The notes below the pieces were generated by a model. The model had not been told where the DNA came from. It saw only the letters and a program-made list of their open reading frames with translations, and did not search any database. The position numbers and the translations under genes are program-made. Positions 10,520-20,839 of a DNA stretch of 64,000 nt are shown piece after piece. How positions within the stretch are numbered: the first letter of the stretch is position 1; each line of letters begins with the position of its first letter. This DNA comes from Petaurus breviceps papuanus. Its lineage: Eukaryota; Chordata; Mammalia; Diprotodontia; Petauridae. The stretch is taken from positions 83,978,212 to 84,042,211 of the forward strand of contig JAMXIF010001253.1 of NCBI GenBank assembly GCA_028583685.1, given 5' to 3'.

Positions 10520-11460
10520 TGCACCTGCAGAGTTAAGAGTTTTCTAAACCAATTAAATCAAGGATCTAGTTTTACAAGGAAGGACGAAAAAGCAAGAAAA
10601 TATTTGATTAAAGGTTATCAAGGAATAGACTGTCATGAGACATTGATAGGTGATGTCAGTTAATTGATGAGAGAGATGACTTTTTCTGGATTTTTTTTAT
10701 TTCCTGAGATTTTGAATTTAAAATGTGTGTCTCTTTTTTCATCTAATCTATTGTCTTCCTTCCCTCCTCTACCCCCCCCTCCCACAAGTACTAGGTTTAC
10801 AAAAGATATGGGAGTCTACCAAATTTAGATTTCTAAATTTACAGTAAATATGTGATGGGAGGCATAAATAATCAGGATAAATTAAAGCGCCAAAAATAAT
10901 TTCTTGAAAAATTGCATTTTAGTTATTCCCCCCACCACATTTTAGGCCTTTTATCAGTATAGGGGTAGAAGTTATGGGACAGGTAGAATGGGAGGGCACA
11001 AACTTTTACTTCAGTCACTCCCTGAGTAATGATATTGTCTGTATTTGAAGATAAGATCCTGTGTTCACTGAGATATAATTCCCATCATGTACAAACACTA
11101 CCATGGTGATACATCATACTGTTTTTTCATTTTTTTGAGCCCATCTTATTTTATGAAATGTTCCAAAAGTCTTGATGTAATTTTACTGTTTACTGTAAGA
11201 TTTTTGTAACATCCTGTATTTGAAAATAATAGTAGATATACAGTTATTTTAAATTATATCATAAATGTCATTTATAACTATTTACAGTGACATTTATAAA
11301 TATTATTTTAATTTTTAAAACATTTTTAGAATTTTAATTTTTCTTAACTTGGTAACCACCAACATTCACATTTGTCTTTTAAACTTTGAGCTCTAATTAA
11401 TTTAATTCACATTAAAGTTAATTTTTCTATAACTGTTATTATCTTAGATGTTTAAAAATA
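10520..11460. other. No recognised feature
   Basis: AT-rich sequence with polypyrimidine runs near 10740-10790. No gene or named repeat seen. Confidence 0.5.
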
Positions 11461-11464
11461 ATTA

Positions 11465-11552
11465 TCACTAGTCATTATAGCACTTAGGGAATTATAGCAT
11501 TTATATTATACATTATAGCACTTATATCACTAGGCATTATAGCACTTAGGGA
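11465..11552 (+). repeat. Local tandem duplication, 62-bp spacing
   Basis: TCACTAGTCATTATAGCACT at 11465 recurs as TCACTAGGCATTATAGCACT at 11527, both followed by TAGGGA, with partial copies of ATTATAGCA between. This is a short local duplication with few differences, so it is probably fairly young. Confidence 0.85.
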
Positions 11553-12287
11553 AGATGTTGTTAAGAGATTATCTAGTACAGTCCATTCATTTTTCTTTTT
11601 TTTCTTTATAAACTTATTATTTATTTTTAGTTTTCAACATTCATTTCCGCAAGATTGTGAGTTACAATTTTTTTCCCTGACTTTCCCCTACCCCCACCCC
11701 AAGATAGCAAGCCTACTGAATACCCTTCCCCCCAAAATGTTCTCTCCTATATCCTCCCACATCCCCCCTCCAACTTTCTAGTAGGGAAAGATGGATTTCT
11801 ATGCCCCAGTGCCTATATATCTTATTTCCCAGTTGCATGTAAAAAAAATTTGTTTTTAACCTTTGTTTTTAAAACTTTGATTTCCAGATTCTTTCTCTTC
11901 TTCCCTTCTCACCCACCCCCACTGTGAAGACAAGCAATTCAATATAGGCCACACATGTAATTATGCAAAACATCTCCACAGTAGTTATATTGTTAAAGAT
12001 TAATTATATCTCCCTCCATCCTATCCCACCCCCCATGTATTCTATTTTCTCCTTTGACCATGTCCCTTTTCAAAAGTGTTTGCTTCTAACTACCCTCTCC
12101 CTCAATCTGCCCTACCTTCCATTATCCCCCATCTTATTTCCTTCCCCCCTACTTTTCTGTAGGGTAAGATGCTCAATTGAGTGTGTATAATAACATACAT
12201 CCTTCCTTAAGCCAAATTTAGTGCTCTTCCCCTCCATTATAAGTTTTTTCTTTCCTCTTTTATATGACAAAAAAAATTTATGTATGT

Positions 12288-12317
12288 ATATAATATATGT
12301 ATATATACATATGTATG

Positions 12318-12360
<43 letters not shown>
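12288..12360. repeat. (TA)n/(TATG)n microsatellite in HAL1 tail
   Basis: TATG-type repeats pass into a long perfect TA run. It lies at the same place in the HAL1 tail as the AATA/TA run at 57932-57986. Confidence 0.95.
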
Positions 12361-12363
<3 letters not shown>

Positions 12364-12483
12364 CTTCAACTATCCTCATACTGAGAAAAGTCTCATGAGT
12401 TACAATTGTCATTTTTCCGTGTAGGAATGTAAATAGTACAACTTTAATAAATTCCTTATGATTTCTTTTTCCTGTTTACCCTC

Positions 12484-13507
12484 TCATGCTTCTCTTGCTT
12501 CTTGTATTTGAAAGTCAGGTTTTCTGTTCAGCTCTGACTTTTCATCAGGAATGCTTGAAAATCCTTTATTTCTTAGAATGACCATATTTTCCCCCAGAAA
12601 CATTATACTCAGTTTTACTGGGTAAGTGATTCTTGGTTTTAATCCTAGATCTTTTGACCTCCGGAATATTATATTCCAAGCCCTTCAATCTCTTAATGTA
12701 GAAGCTGCTAGATCTTGTGTTATCCTGATTGTGTTTCCACAGTATTCAAATCATTTCTTCCTGACTGCTTGTGATATTTTCTCCTTGACCTGGGAACTTT
12801 GGAGTTTGGCTATAATATTCCTAGGAGTTTTCTTTTTGGGATCTTTTTCAAGAGGTTATTGGTGAATTCTTTAAACTTCTATTTTGCCCTCTGATTCTAG
12901 AATTTCAGGGCAGTTTTGCTTAATAATTTCTTGAAAGATGATGTCTAGGCTCTTTTTTTGATCATGTCTTTCAGGTAGTCCAATAATTTTTAAATTATCT
13001 CTCTTGGATCTATTTTCCAAGTTAGTGGTTTTCTAGTGAGATATTTCACATTGCTTTCTATTTTTTCATTCATTTGGATTTGTTTTACAGTATTTTGATT
13101 TCCCAAAAAGTTATTAGTTTCCATTTGCTCCAATCTAGTTTTGAAGGAATTATTCTCTTTTGAGCTTTTGAAATTCCTTTTCCATCTGCCTAATTTTGCT
13201 TTTTAAGGCATTCTTCTCATTGGCTTTTTGGACCTCTTTTGCCATTTGAGTTAGTCTGTTTATGATTTTCTTGCATCATTCTCATTTCTCTTCCCAATTT
13301 TTCCTCCACTTCTCATTATTTTATTTTCAAAATCGTTCTTGAGCTCCTCCATGACCTGCAATCAATTAAGATTTTTCTTGGAAGCTTTTGATGTAGGAGT
13401 TTTGAGTTTGTTGTCTTTTTCTGGTTCTATGTTTTGATCCTTTGTCCCCCAAAAAAAGATTCTGTGGTCTGATTGCACATCCTCTGTTTCCTCATCTTGC
13501 CTGCCAA
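12484..13507 (-). pseudogene. HAL1 ORF1 (L1 ORF1p-like RNA-binding protein), decayed
   Basis: This is homologous to the ORF1 pieces at 28570-29625, 39642-40546 and 56762-57815. The minus strand still encodes, in broken frames, the RRM-core text around NLKIIGLPE-like sequence (about 12975-13000) and the C-terminal region. The initiation codon seen in the other copies (ATGACCAGG) is replaced here near 13505. L1 ORF1p is a trimeric coiled-coil, RRM and C-terminal-domain protein that coats L1 RNA; this copy cannot make it. Confidence 0.75.
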
Positions 13508-14195
13508 TTACTTGACTTTAAGCTCTTCGCCACAGTAGAACTCTGCTTCTAGAGTGGAGAGAGCCATGTCCCAAATTGCTGGGGTTTTCACAGCTGTTGT
13601 CAGAGCTATGAGGACAGTGCCCTCTCTACAGCCACCACAAGCTCTGGCACACTAACATTCCTCACCCCAGGACCACCACCCAAGACTGGGACTCAGATCC
13701 AAGCAGATTAAGGAAAGAGCGATTACCTTCTGAATGGTAGCTTGGTCCCACTACAACATGCAGTCTAGGAGCTCCAGAGGCACCCAGTGCTGTGGTCACT
13801 TCTGCTGCCCCCTGGGGCAGGGGCCAGACTGTATTCTTCTTTCACCCAGTTCCAGCAGAGTTCCCTACCGAACTTTTACTTTCTCTTTAGTGTATATGGG
13901 TTGACAAGTCTGGAAACCACCACAGTTGCCGGTGATTCACTCTCCTGAAGTCTGCTCTGGCCGGTCTGGATTGTGAGTCTGGGCCAGAGCAAGTCACACA
14001 AGCCTATGCTCTGCTCCCAGCCAGGTCCGATAGACCCTTCCTCTTGGCCTGTCAGGTTGCCTTCAGTGGAAGATTTGTTTCTCTCTGTCATTTTGTGGGT
14101 TCTGTAGCTCTAAAATTTGTTTAGAGTCATTTTTTTTTAAACAGGTATTTGAGGCAGTTGGGGCAGGAGATCAAGCAAACTCCTGCTTTTACTCT

Positions 14196-14204
14196 GCCAT
14201 CTTG
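14196..14204 (-). promoter_or_regulatory. YY1-like site at HAL1 5' end
   Basis: The minus strand reads CAAGATGGC a few bases inside the element's 5' end. The same motif is at the equivalent place at 56062-56070. Human L1 carries a YY1 site of this form near its start that sets transcription initiation; function here is inference. Confidence 0.6.
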
Positions 14205-14259
14205 GCTCTACCCCCTCCCATTCATTTTATAGATGAGGAAACTGAGTCCTAAAGTGGTT

Positions 14260-15450
14260 GTGGTTTTGTCTGTTAATAAGCTTGATTCATAACTCTTTCC
14301 ACAGTGATTACATATGTATTTTGCCTGTTATCTAGCCATCTTTTGTTGGAACTGTCTTTGATTCATGGATTACATAATTTCTTTACTAGTAATGAATTCC
14401 CTTTTTAGTTCATTCTACCTCTTCTCCCAAGTTTTAAGTTCTGTATTATGCCATTTAAAGTCTTTCCTCTCCTTTATAGCATTTCTTCCTTTTGCTTTTA
14501 CAAAGTTACTTTTCTTCATTTTTAGGAGCTCAATAGGATATATATAATAATAAATACGATTGATTATTTACATTCATAAATATATATACGTATATAGCTG
14601 AAGTGAACCATTTGGCTGTGCTAACTAAGCTAAGGCCCTAGTTCTGCAGTTGAGGAAACTGAGACCCACATGTAAGGCAAAATGGCTTTCCCATAGTTGC
14701 AGTTAATAATTAATGAAACTGGGGCTTGAACTTGGGACTTCTCAAAATCCACTATTTTGTCATTCAATTTTAGTTTCCAGTAGTAATAAGAAGTCTATGG
14801 AATTTACTGCATGTAGCTATGATAGTTTTTTTTTAATGTACTTTTGTTTTACATTTTACTTAATAAGCATGAATTTTCTCCTCCAACTCAATGAAAAAAA
14901 AAGAAAAAGGAGAATTCTTGCAACTAAAATTAATTTCGATATAAGACATGCTCTCATTGGTGTTTTGCATCATTCTTTACAATATGTCCTCATTTCAACT
15001 TAAAAATAAATTTCACTATTGAATCCATTTAGTAATCTGTATATGATCACTTTTTCCTATAGACCTTGGCCTTGGTCTGAAGTCTAATTTCATTCTTGTT
15101 GATTTGATTTAAAAAATATGTTTTGGATGTTTATATGATGTTCTTTGCATGGCATGAGGTCATTTATCAGTATACTAATAAGTTAGTGGAATGCTGTTAT
15201 AGCCTCTAGTATGGATCTTCTTGCCAGCGTAGGAGATTTCCTTGGTCTAGGCGGATTGATATTAGTAGATTTCTGAAAAAGACTAAGTAGACATTTTGTC
15301 CTTTGACACTTATGGTTTGAATGAAGATTTTGTTTTTATGAATGCATTGCCCTGAGCATTATTACTTCAAGTATTTTCTTATATTTATACTCTGAGAATT
15401 AACACAATTTTAATTAATGCCAACGATAGAAAAAGTATTGGATTTGAAAT
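14260..15450. other. Mostly unrecognised; MIR trace at 14640-14760
   Basis: The segment 14650-14750 (GAGGAAACTGAGACCCACAT ... AACTGGGGCTTGAACTTGGG) is the antisense of a MIR body. The rest is AT-rich with no family that I recognise and no credible exon. Confidence 0.5.
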
Positions 15451-15459
15451 GTCAACTGT

Positions 15460-15985
15460 ATTAGAACCATGGGTGAACAGAGCCAAACAGACCAGGTTAG
15501 AGACAGAAAAGTCAGGACACAAATAGAAATTTAATTAATTTCAAAGTGAGGAAAATGATGTATGCAAATGAAGCCCCTCCTAGGAAGGAGGACTTAAGGC
15601 TGCTAAGGCTGGGGCCACTTATATCCATGAAAAGGGTTAACCCACAACACTTATCATTCTTAGATTTTTGAGATCGTTCTCATGCTTGGCATTTCCTGTG
15701 ACAATACAGGCATTCTTAGGTCTGGTAGGAACAGTCATCATCACATCAAGTCTTAGGGGTCATGACCAGGTATAGAATCAGAGCTCTGTGACAGGAATAG
15801 GAATACAGTACCTGTCAGTGACAAGGAACCCTGATTGTGAACAGATGATAGGTAACCCTGGAAATAGAGGGAACTAAATCCCTCAGTGAATGCCTGATAC
15901 TGGTTCAAGCAATACACTTTGCCAGAGGGTGATATCATCCTGAGCCAAAAGGATTATTGTTATGCCAAACTCAGGGCACAGCCTA
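15460..15985 (-). mobile_element. Possible old LTR
   Basis: This block is less AT-rich than its surroundings. Its left part on the minus strand (TAATTAAATTTCTATTTGTG, then CCTGACTTTTCTG) resembles an LTR polyadenylation region, and the minus-strand start TGTGCCCTGAG is a TG end. No matching target duplication was found; unique sequence or a DNA transposon are alternatives. Confidence 0.25.
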
Positions 15986-15999
15986 CTTGTTAGATAATT

Positions 16000-16170
16000 T
16001 GATTGAAGTCAAAGAACATGGACTTGAATTCTGGCTTTGCCACTTTCTAGCTATGTTATATTAAGGAAGTCATGACTTCTGTGGGCTGCAGTGTCCACAA
16101 AAAGTAAAATAAAGGAATTTTATTGGATAACCTCTAACTTCCATTCCAACTCTGAAACTGTACTGAAATT
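16000..16170 (+). mobile_element. MIR-type SINE
   Basis: GACTTGAATTCTGGCTTTGC, then CACTTTCTAGCTATG and the final GGATAACCTCTAACTTCCAT follow a MIR/MIR3 body in sense orientation. Confidence 0.6.
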
Positions 16171-16179
16171 GATCTAGGA

Positions 16180-16850
16180 GGAAACATAGGCATAGGCCAG
16201 ATAAAGACGTGAAGAAATTCAAAGTATTTGTCATTATTTTAGTAGGTATGCTAGAATCTGGTGACAGTCATGTTGTTAGAACCTTGGCAAGACATTCTGA
16301 TCTTAACTTAGTTATATATTTTCAAAATGTTTTCTCTTGAAGTAGTTCTCTTCTCCCTTCCCCCCCCCCCCATAATGCCTATATTCATTCATATGGTTCA
16401 GTCTGTGAAACCATTTGGTAAAATGAAAGAGATTATTTGATATTTGTAGATTTTCTACCTACACAACTATCTGAATTTGCTCAACTGTCAGTTTGACTTT
16501 TGAATGGATTAATATTAATTATCTATTAAAATAATAACTAATATGCTAACATTAGTCTACTGATCGTATCAGACATCTCAACCACTTCGAGTTTCTGTTT
16601 CTAACAGGGATCCTAAGTACTGAACACATAGCTGCTGAGTCCAGGGTTAAATGTATTTTATAAATTTTCCACATATTTACAATCAACTAAAACTGACATC
16701 AGTGGATAATTAGTCCAGCTGGTGTTGGACCACAAGAAACTTATTCAGGGGATAAGGCTGTGGGATTAATCCAGTTGTTTAACTGACAAATCTTTAGTGA
16801 GGAATCATGTTCCCAGCAACAGGGTTTCTCTTCAGCCACACCAGCTGGAA
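16180..16850. other. No recognised feature
   Basis: Ordinary AT-rich sequence; a C-run near 16362-16372 is the only local oddity. Confidence 0.45.
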
Positions 16851-17490
16851 ATTTTTTTTTCAATTAATAAGCATTTATTTTCTTTCCCTTCCACATCTTC
16901 CCACACCCGACTGGGGAAAAGTGGGGGGGGGGGGGCGGGAACCTAACAGATATGCATAGTCTAGAAAAACAAATTCCCACCTTGATCATATCCTAAAATG
17001 TAAACCTCATACAGCATCTTCACTCCTTAACTTCTCTATTAGGAGATGGTAGCATGCTTCATCTATCCCCTTGAATTATGTTTGGTCTTTGATCTGAGTT
17101 CTTAAGTCTTTAAAGTTTTGTTTGATTGTTAATTGTTTAAACTGTCCCCCTTGATTCTGCGTACTTCACTCAATCAGTTCATACCAATTTCAGTTTTCTC
17201 AGAAACCATCCCTTTATTCATTTTTATGGCTATAGTATTCCATTAAATTATATACCATAATGTGTTCAGTTCTTTTCAAATAATGGACACCCACTCCTTC
17301 ATTTTTCAATCGTTTTCCACCACAAAAAGAGCTGCTATAAATATTTTTGTAAATAGAGCTTTTTTTTCCTTCTGGTTACTTTGGGGTCTTGAAGATTTTG
17401 AGGGCATAGTTCTAAATTGTCATTTGGAAGTTTAATGAATTGTACTAACCTAGAGGAGTGATGTGTGTTTGCTACAAGCATCAGGCAAGG
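16851..17490 (-). mobile_element. L1 3'-end fragment
   Basis: Starts on the left with the T-run of a minus-strand poly(A) tail. The run TCATTTTTCAATCGTTTTCC, then ACCACAAAAAGAGCTGCTAT, is the antisense L1 3' region that recurs at 26575, 41330, 42815 and 47685. The coding part is missing (5' truncation). A G-run of about 14 bases at 16922-16936 marks the pyrimidine/purine-rich segment of the tail. Confidence 0.7.
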
Positions 17491-17659
17491 TTCTAACTAG
17501 CATTTTTTTTTTTACAAAAGGGTATTGAGTGCAAAGAAGTTTCATTAGGATTTGTTCAGGGTTCAGTAACCAGGGATTCTTCTGGAAGGAGTAATGGGAC
17601 ATACTTTGTGACAAAGTTGTCTAGATGCCACTTTGACTGATTAGAAATTTAGAAGCTCA

Positions 17660-17744
17660 TCAAAAAAAAAAAAAAACAACTAGCCGTGTAACCTTGGGCG
17701 AGTTACTTAACCCCAACTACCCTCCAAAAGGCAAAAAAAAAAAA
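17660..17744 (+). mobile_element. 5'-truncated tRNA-type SINE with target duplication
   Basis: Only the last 85 bp of the SINE is present (A-rich linker, then CTAGCCGTGTAACCTTGGGC and the A-tail), yet it is flanked by a perfect 17-base duplication AGAAATTTAGAAGCTCA (17643-17659 and 17745-17761). It was therefore truncated when it inserted, and it is young enough for the duplication to remain exact. Confidence 0.88.
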
Positions 17745-17769
17745 AAGAAATTTAGAAGCTCAGTTTCTT

Positions 17770-19370
17770 AGTACAAATATACCAATTGAACAAATTTGTC
17801 ATAACCATATGCCTAGATGGGCTGTGGATAATGGTTTCTGGGATGGGTAGTTCATAAGTTATTGAGCATAGTACTATAAAAACAAAATATGTCCCATTCA
17901 TTCCCTCTGACTTTATATTCCAGAAAGACTCTAGTTAAAGGTAAGTATATTTTTGCTGTTTAAGAAAAAGTTTTTCATAGGTTAAGAGCTATAATACAGG
18001 ATATATATATATATAATATAGGATAATAATTCTTTATACTTTTGAAAGAAGTTAATATTAAATAATTAATATGTCAGTGGCAGGTCTGGTGCATGAATGA
18101 AGATCTTTAGTTTTATGCAGAAATGTAAAGCCAGATCATCTTAGGGTTGCTTAGACTGGAGTATAAAATCCCACAAGCTTTCAGAAAAATGAGTTTTGTT
18201 TTTTCATGTTAGTTAATAAATTTTTGGTCTTCACATTTATATAAGATGTTGTCTTGATGGAATGTTCAGGATTAAATGACAGGCTGTGGTTTTAGCTTTC
18301 AGAGTTTAATAAACACTTTGGACTGCAGCAGTGATTTATGTGGTTTTTTTAATTAGTCCTGCTAAAAGATATTAACACATCTTGAGAAGTGTGGCACCAA
18401 GTGCCATGCTAATAAAGTGCCATGCTAATCAAGTCATGTGATGCTCAGGTGTTTTCAGCTTAGTAGCAACTGCTGTGAGTTGGAAATTTTTTATTTCACT
18501 ATTGAATAGTTTTCTAAATGTTTTCACTGAGTTACAGAAAAGTTCTTGGTGGTGGCATAAATTTAAGCAATGCTGAGGTGTAAACAAAGCATGAATTATC
18601 TATTACTTTGTTTTTCACTGTTGTTATATACAATTCAAGTTTTTTTTTGGTTAACAAATGCTACATGTAAAACACCTAAAATTTATTTCATAGTTACTTT
18701 CTGACCTTTCCCTCTCATCATTAGAGAATTAATCCCACTCACCAATTCATTTTGAAAGTAGTGATTTTTTTTTCCAGTTCCCCCTCCAGCTATCACTGCC
18801 AACTAGCATTCTTAAGGAGTTTCTGTTATTTCTTTTTATTTGGCTGCTAGTAGGAGATGCTTGAACAAATATTCTTAGTCTTTCCAACTCCTTACATTCT
18901 GGAAGTTAAGTATCAGCTCATTTGAAAATCTAGGGTGTGGTTTTGGATGCCTTTTAGTATCTTTCTGTTTCAACTTTCATAGTTGAAAGTTATAGAACAT
19001 TTAAAGCATGAATGATAATCTATCAAATGATAGTATCATTTGTTAAAAATAGTTTCATCTTTAGGACTCCCTCTCATTCTTCTAAAGGAACAGGTATTTC
19101 CTTCTCCTTCCTCTCCATTTATGGGTCCTAAAAACAGGATCTCTCCAACCTGAACCTCTGTTTTCAGGGCAAAGGGATTAGTATGAACCTTGAGGTTAGC
19201 TGGGATTGGTTATTTTCTGTGCTGAAGGACACAGAAAAGGGGTAGGAGTAAAAAAAAAAGTCTTCACACCCTTTCCTTCCTGTTTCCCTTGTGAGATCCC
19301 AGAGCCTTTGGCTTATATAACCTTCTAGGGAACTTTTCTCTGACTCACTGATTACACCTTTATTCCTCTC
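17770..19370. other. No recognised feature
   Basis: Long unassigned stretch. There is a short direct repeat around 18399-18432 (GTGCCATGCTAAT twice). No frame longer than chance, no SINE or LINE text recognised. Candidate unique sequence. Confidence 0.5.
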
Positions 19371-19383
19371 CCTTTCCCCTCCT

Positions 19384-19428
19384 TACCTTCCATTATCCCC
19401 CATCTTATTTCCTTCCCCCCTACTTTTC
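19384..19428. repeat. 45-bp exact match to a HAL1 tail 7 kb away
   Basis: These 45 bases are identical, in the same orientation, to 12113-12157 inside the full-length HAL1 at 11594-14217, and differ from the matching place in the other two tails. Flanking bases do not continue the match. A tiny templated insertion or local conversion is the simplest reading. Confidence 0.8.
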
Positions 19429-19729
19429 CCCCCTTTTTCAGGTCAAAAGGCTTATTTTCTTCCCTTTTCCTATTAGCATTAGCCTAGACCCTAGGGTCTC
19501 TTTGTTTTTCTAGCCTACTGTGGAACTGGATGTCTCTCACTGTTCCAGTATCTGAAGCAAGCATGCAGCCTTTTTGAGGTTTTCTAAAGGTTTTCATGAC
19601 TAGAAGCAATAGAGAACTATTTGGTTGGTTAAAAAAAAAAAAGACAAGAGGCTTTCACAGCAAAACTTATCCCTGTTATATATTGAAATGGGCAGAGAAC
19701 TAATTTCTAATCTTTCCTGTAGGCCTCAG

Positions 19730-20263
19730 TGTAATGGAAATGCAGATTTAAAGATCTTCCCTGCCCCTAGGCTAAAGTGCACCTGAAGCCTGGGGAGGGA
19801 GGCTTGTTTTTCAGTAGATACTTCTTGATTGGCCAGTGAGTCAATAAGGTTGTTACATTCTCTGAGCCAGGAGAAGGCTATATAAGCCCTGATGTGTAGC
19901 TTTGTTTTGGGACTCACTTTGAGAAGTGTTCTGTGATTTGATTTGAATTCTGGGAAGCCGTTGTTGAGAGTCCCCCGGCTTTGAAAAACCCAGAATGTGG
20001 AAACCCAGATGTTGACTGGGTATGGATGTAATGGTTGGACAGTTTGGAAATCTGTCTACTTGATGTTTCTGTCTTGATAATTATGCCTGTATACTTTGAG
20101 GTTCAGGGTGCTGACCTTTTCTCCTGAACAAGGTAAACGATATATGTCTGACTGATTAAAGTAAGCTTGTTAACCCATTTTGAAGTTGCTTTCCTTTAAC
20201 AAAGCAGATCCAAGAACCTGTGTGAGCAGGCACCCTGGGGACACTGGGGTGCTTGCTGCTACA
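19730..20263 (+). mobile_element. Solo LTR, same family as 5309-5925
   Basis: Runs from TGTAATGG to CTACA with an exact 5-base duplication CTCAG (19725-19729 and 20264-20268). A TATA-like GCTATATAAGCC lies near 19878. It shares its 5' (AAGATCTTCCCTGCCCCT) and 3' ends (TGCTTGCTG) and most of the middle with the copy at 5309, in the same order. No internal region is attached. The two copies differ at many places, so they are old independent insertions, not a local duplicate. Confidence 0.88.
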
Positions 20264-20320
20264 CTCAGTCACATTCTTTTCCTGTTCAGTCACTCAGTTA
20301 TTTAGGTGTTCTTTTGTCTT

Positions 20321-20395
20321 TAGGTAGATAGAGCATTTATTAAGTACTCTGTGTCAAGCACTGTGCTAAGTGCCGAGAGTATAAAACTTCTTTGA
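20321..20395 (-). mobile_element. L2 3'-end fragment
   Basis: GAGCATTTATTAAGTACTCT followed by TCAAGCACTGTGCTAAGTGC is the antisense L2 3' terminus. It abuts a second L2 piece in the opposite orientation. Confidence 0.7.
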
Positions 20396-20830
20396 CACTG
20401 ATTCCAGCCTCTCATGTAGATGCCTTACACTATTGCAATAGGCCTCTGATTGGTCTCTCTGCTTCAAGTCTTAATCCATTTAACTCCATCTTCCCTTTAA
20501 CTGTCATACTGATTTTCCTGTAGGACAGGTCTTGCCATATCTATCCCCTCTATTTAATAACTTCAGTGTCTTTCACCTCCAGGATCAAATATAAAATCCT
20601 CTTCTTTATTTAAAGACCTTCATAACCTGGCCCACTCTTATCTTTCTAGTTTGCTTGCACCTTCCTCCCTTACCCATTCTACCTTCACTCCCATTATTCT
20701 TTAATACAGTCACACTGGCCTCCTTACTGTTCCCAGATACTCCAATATTCCATAGTGTAAATCAAGGATTTTTCACTGACTGTCCCTCCTCATGCCTCAA
20801 AAGAAGCTAGCACTTTAACTGGGAACTGAA
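20396..20830 (+). mobile_element. L2 fragment, sense
   Basis: TATTGCAATAGGCCTCTGAT, CTCCAGGATCAAATATAAA and CTTCATAACCTGGCCCACTC occur in the order of the L2 3' coding region and tail on the plus strand. One of few L2 copies on this strand. Confidence 0.8.
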
Positions 20831-20839
20831 AAAGACAGC

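Larger units (their letters stand above)
11594..14217 (-). mobile_element. HAL1 (ORF1-only LINE-1 derivative), full length
   Basis: On the minus strand the order is a 5' untranslated region of about 0.7 kb, an ORF1 homologue (about 12484-13507), and a purine-rich 3' region of about 0.9 kb ending in A-rich sequence. No ORF2 (endonuclease or reverse transcriptase) lies between ORF1 and the tail; the same direct junction is seen in the copy at 56051-58848, which is the hallmark of half-L1 elements. A target duplication, CCATTCATTTT, is exact at 11583-11593 and 14218-14228. HAL1s depend on L1 reverse transcriptase in trans (established for the family). Confidence 0.88.

Noticed and set aside
12221-12424. 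Tyr/Ile repeat open frames on both strands
   Set aside because: Translation of the TA/TATG microsatellite.
5309-20263. The two same-strand LTRs at 5309 and 19730 as ends of one provirus
   Set aside because: Each has its own exact 5-base duplication, and the DNA between holds unrelated older repeats.
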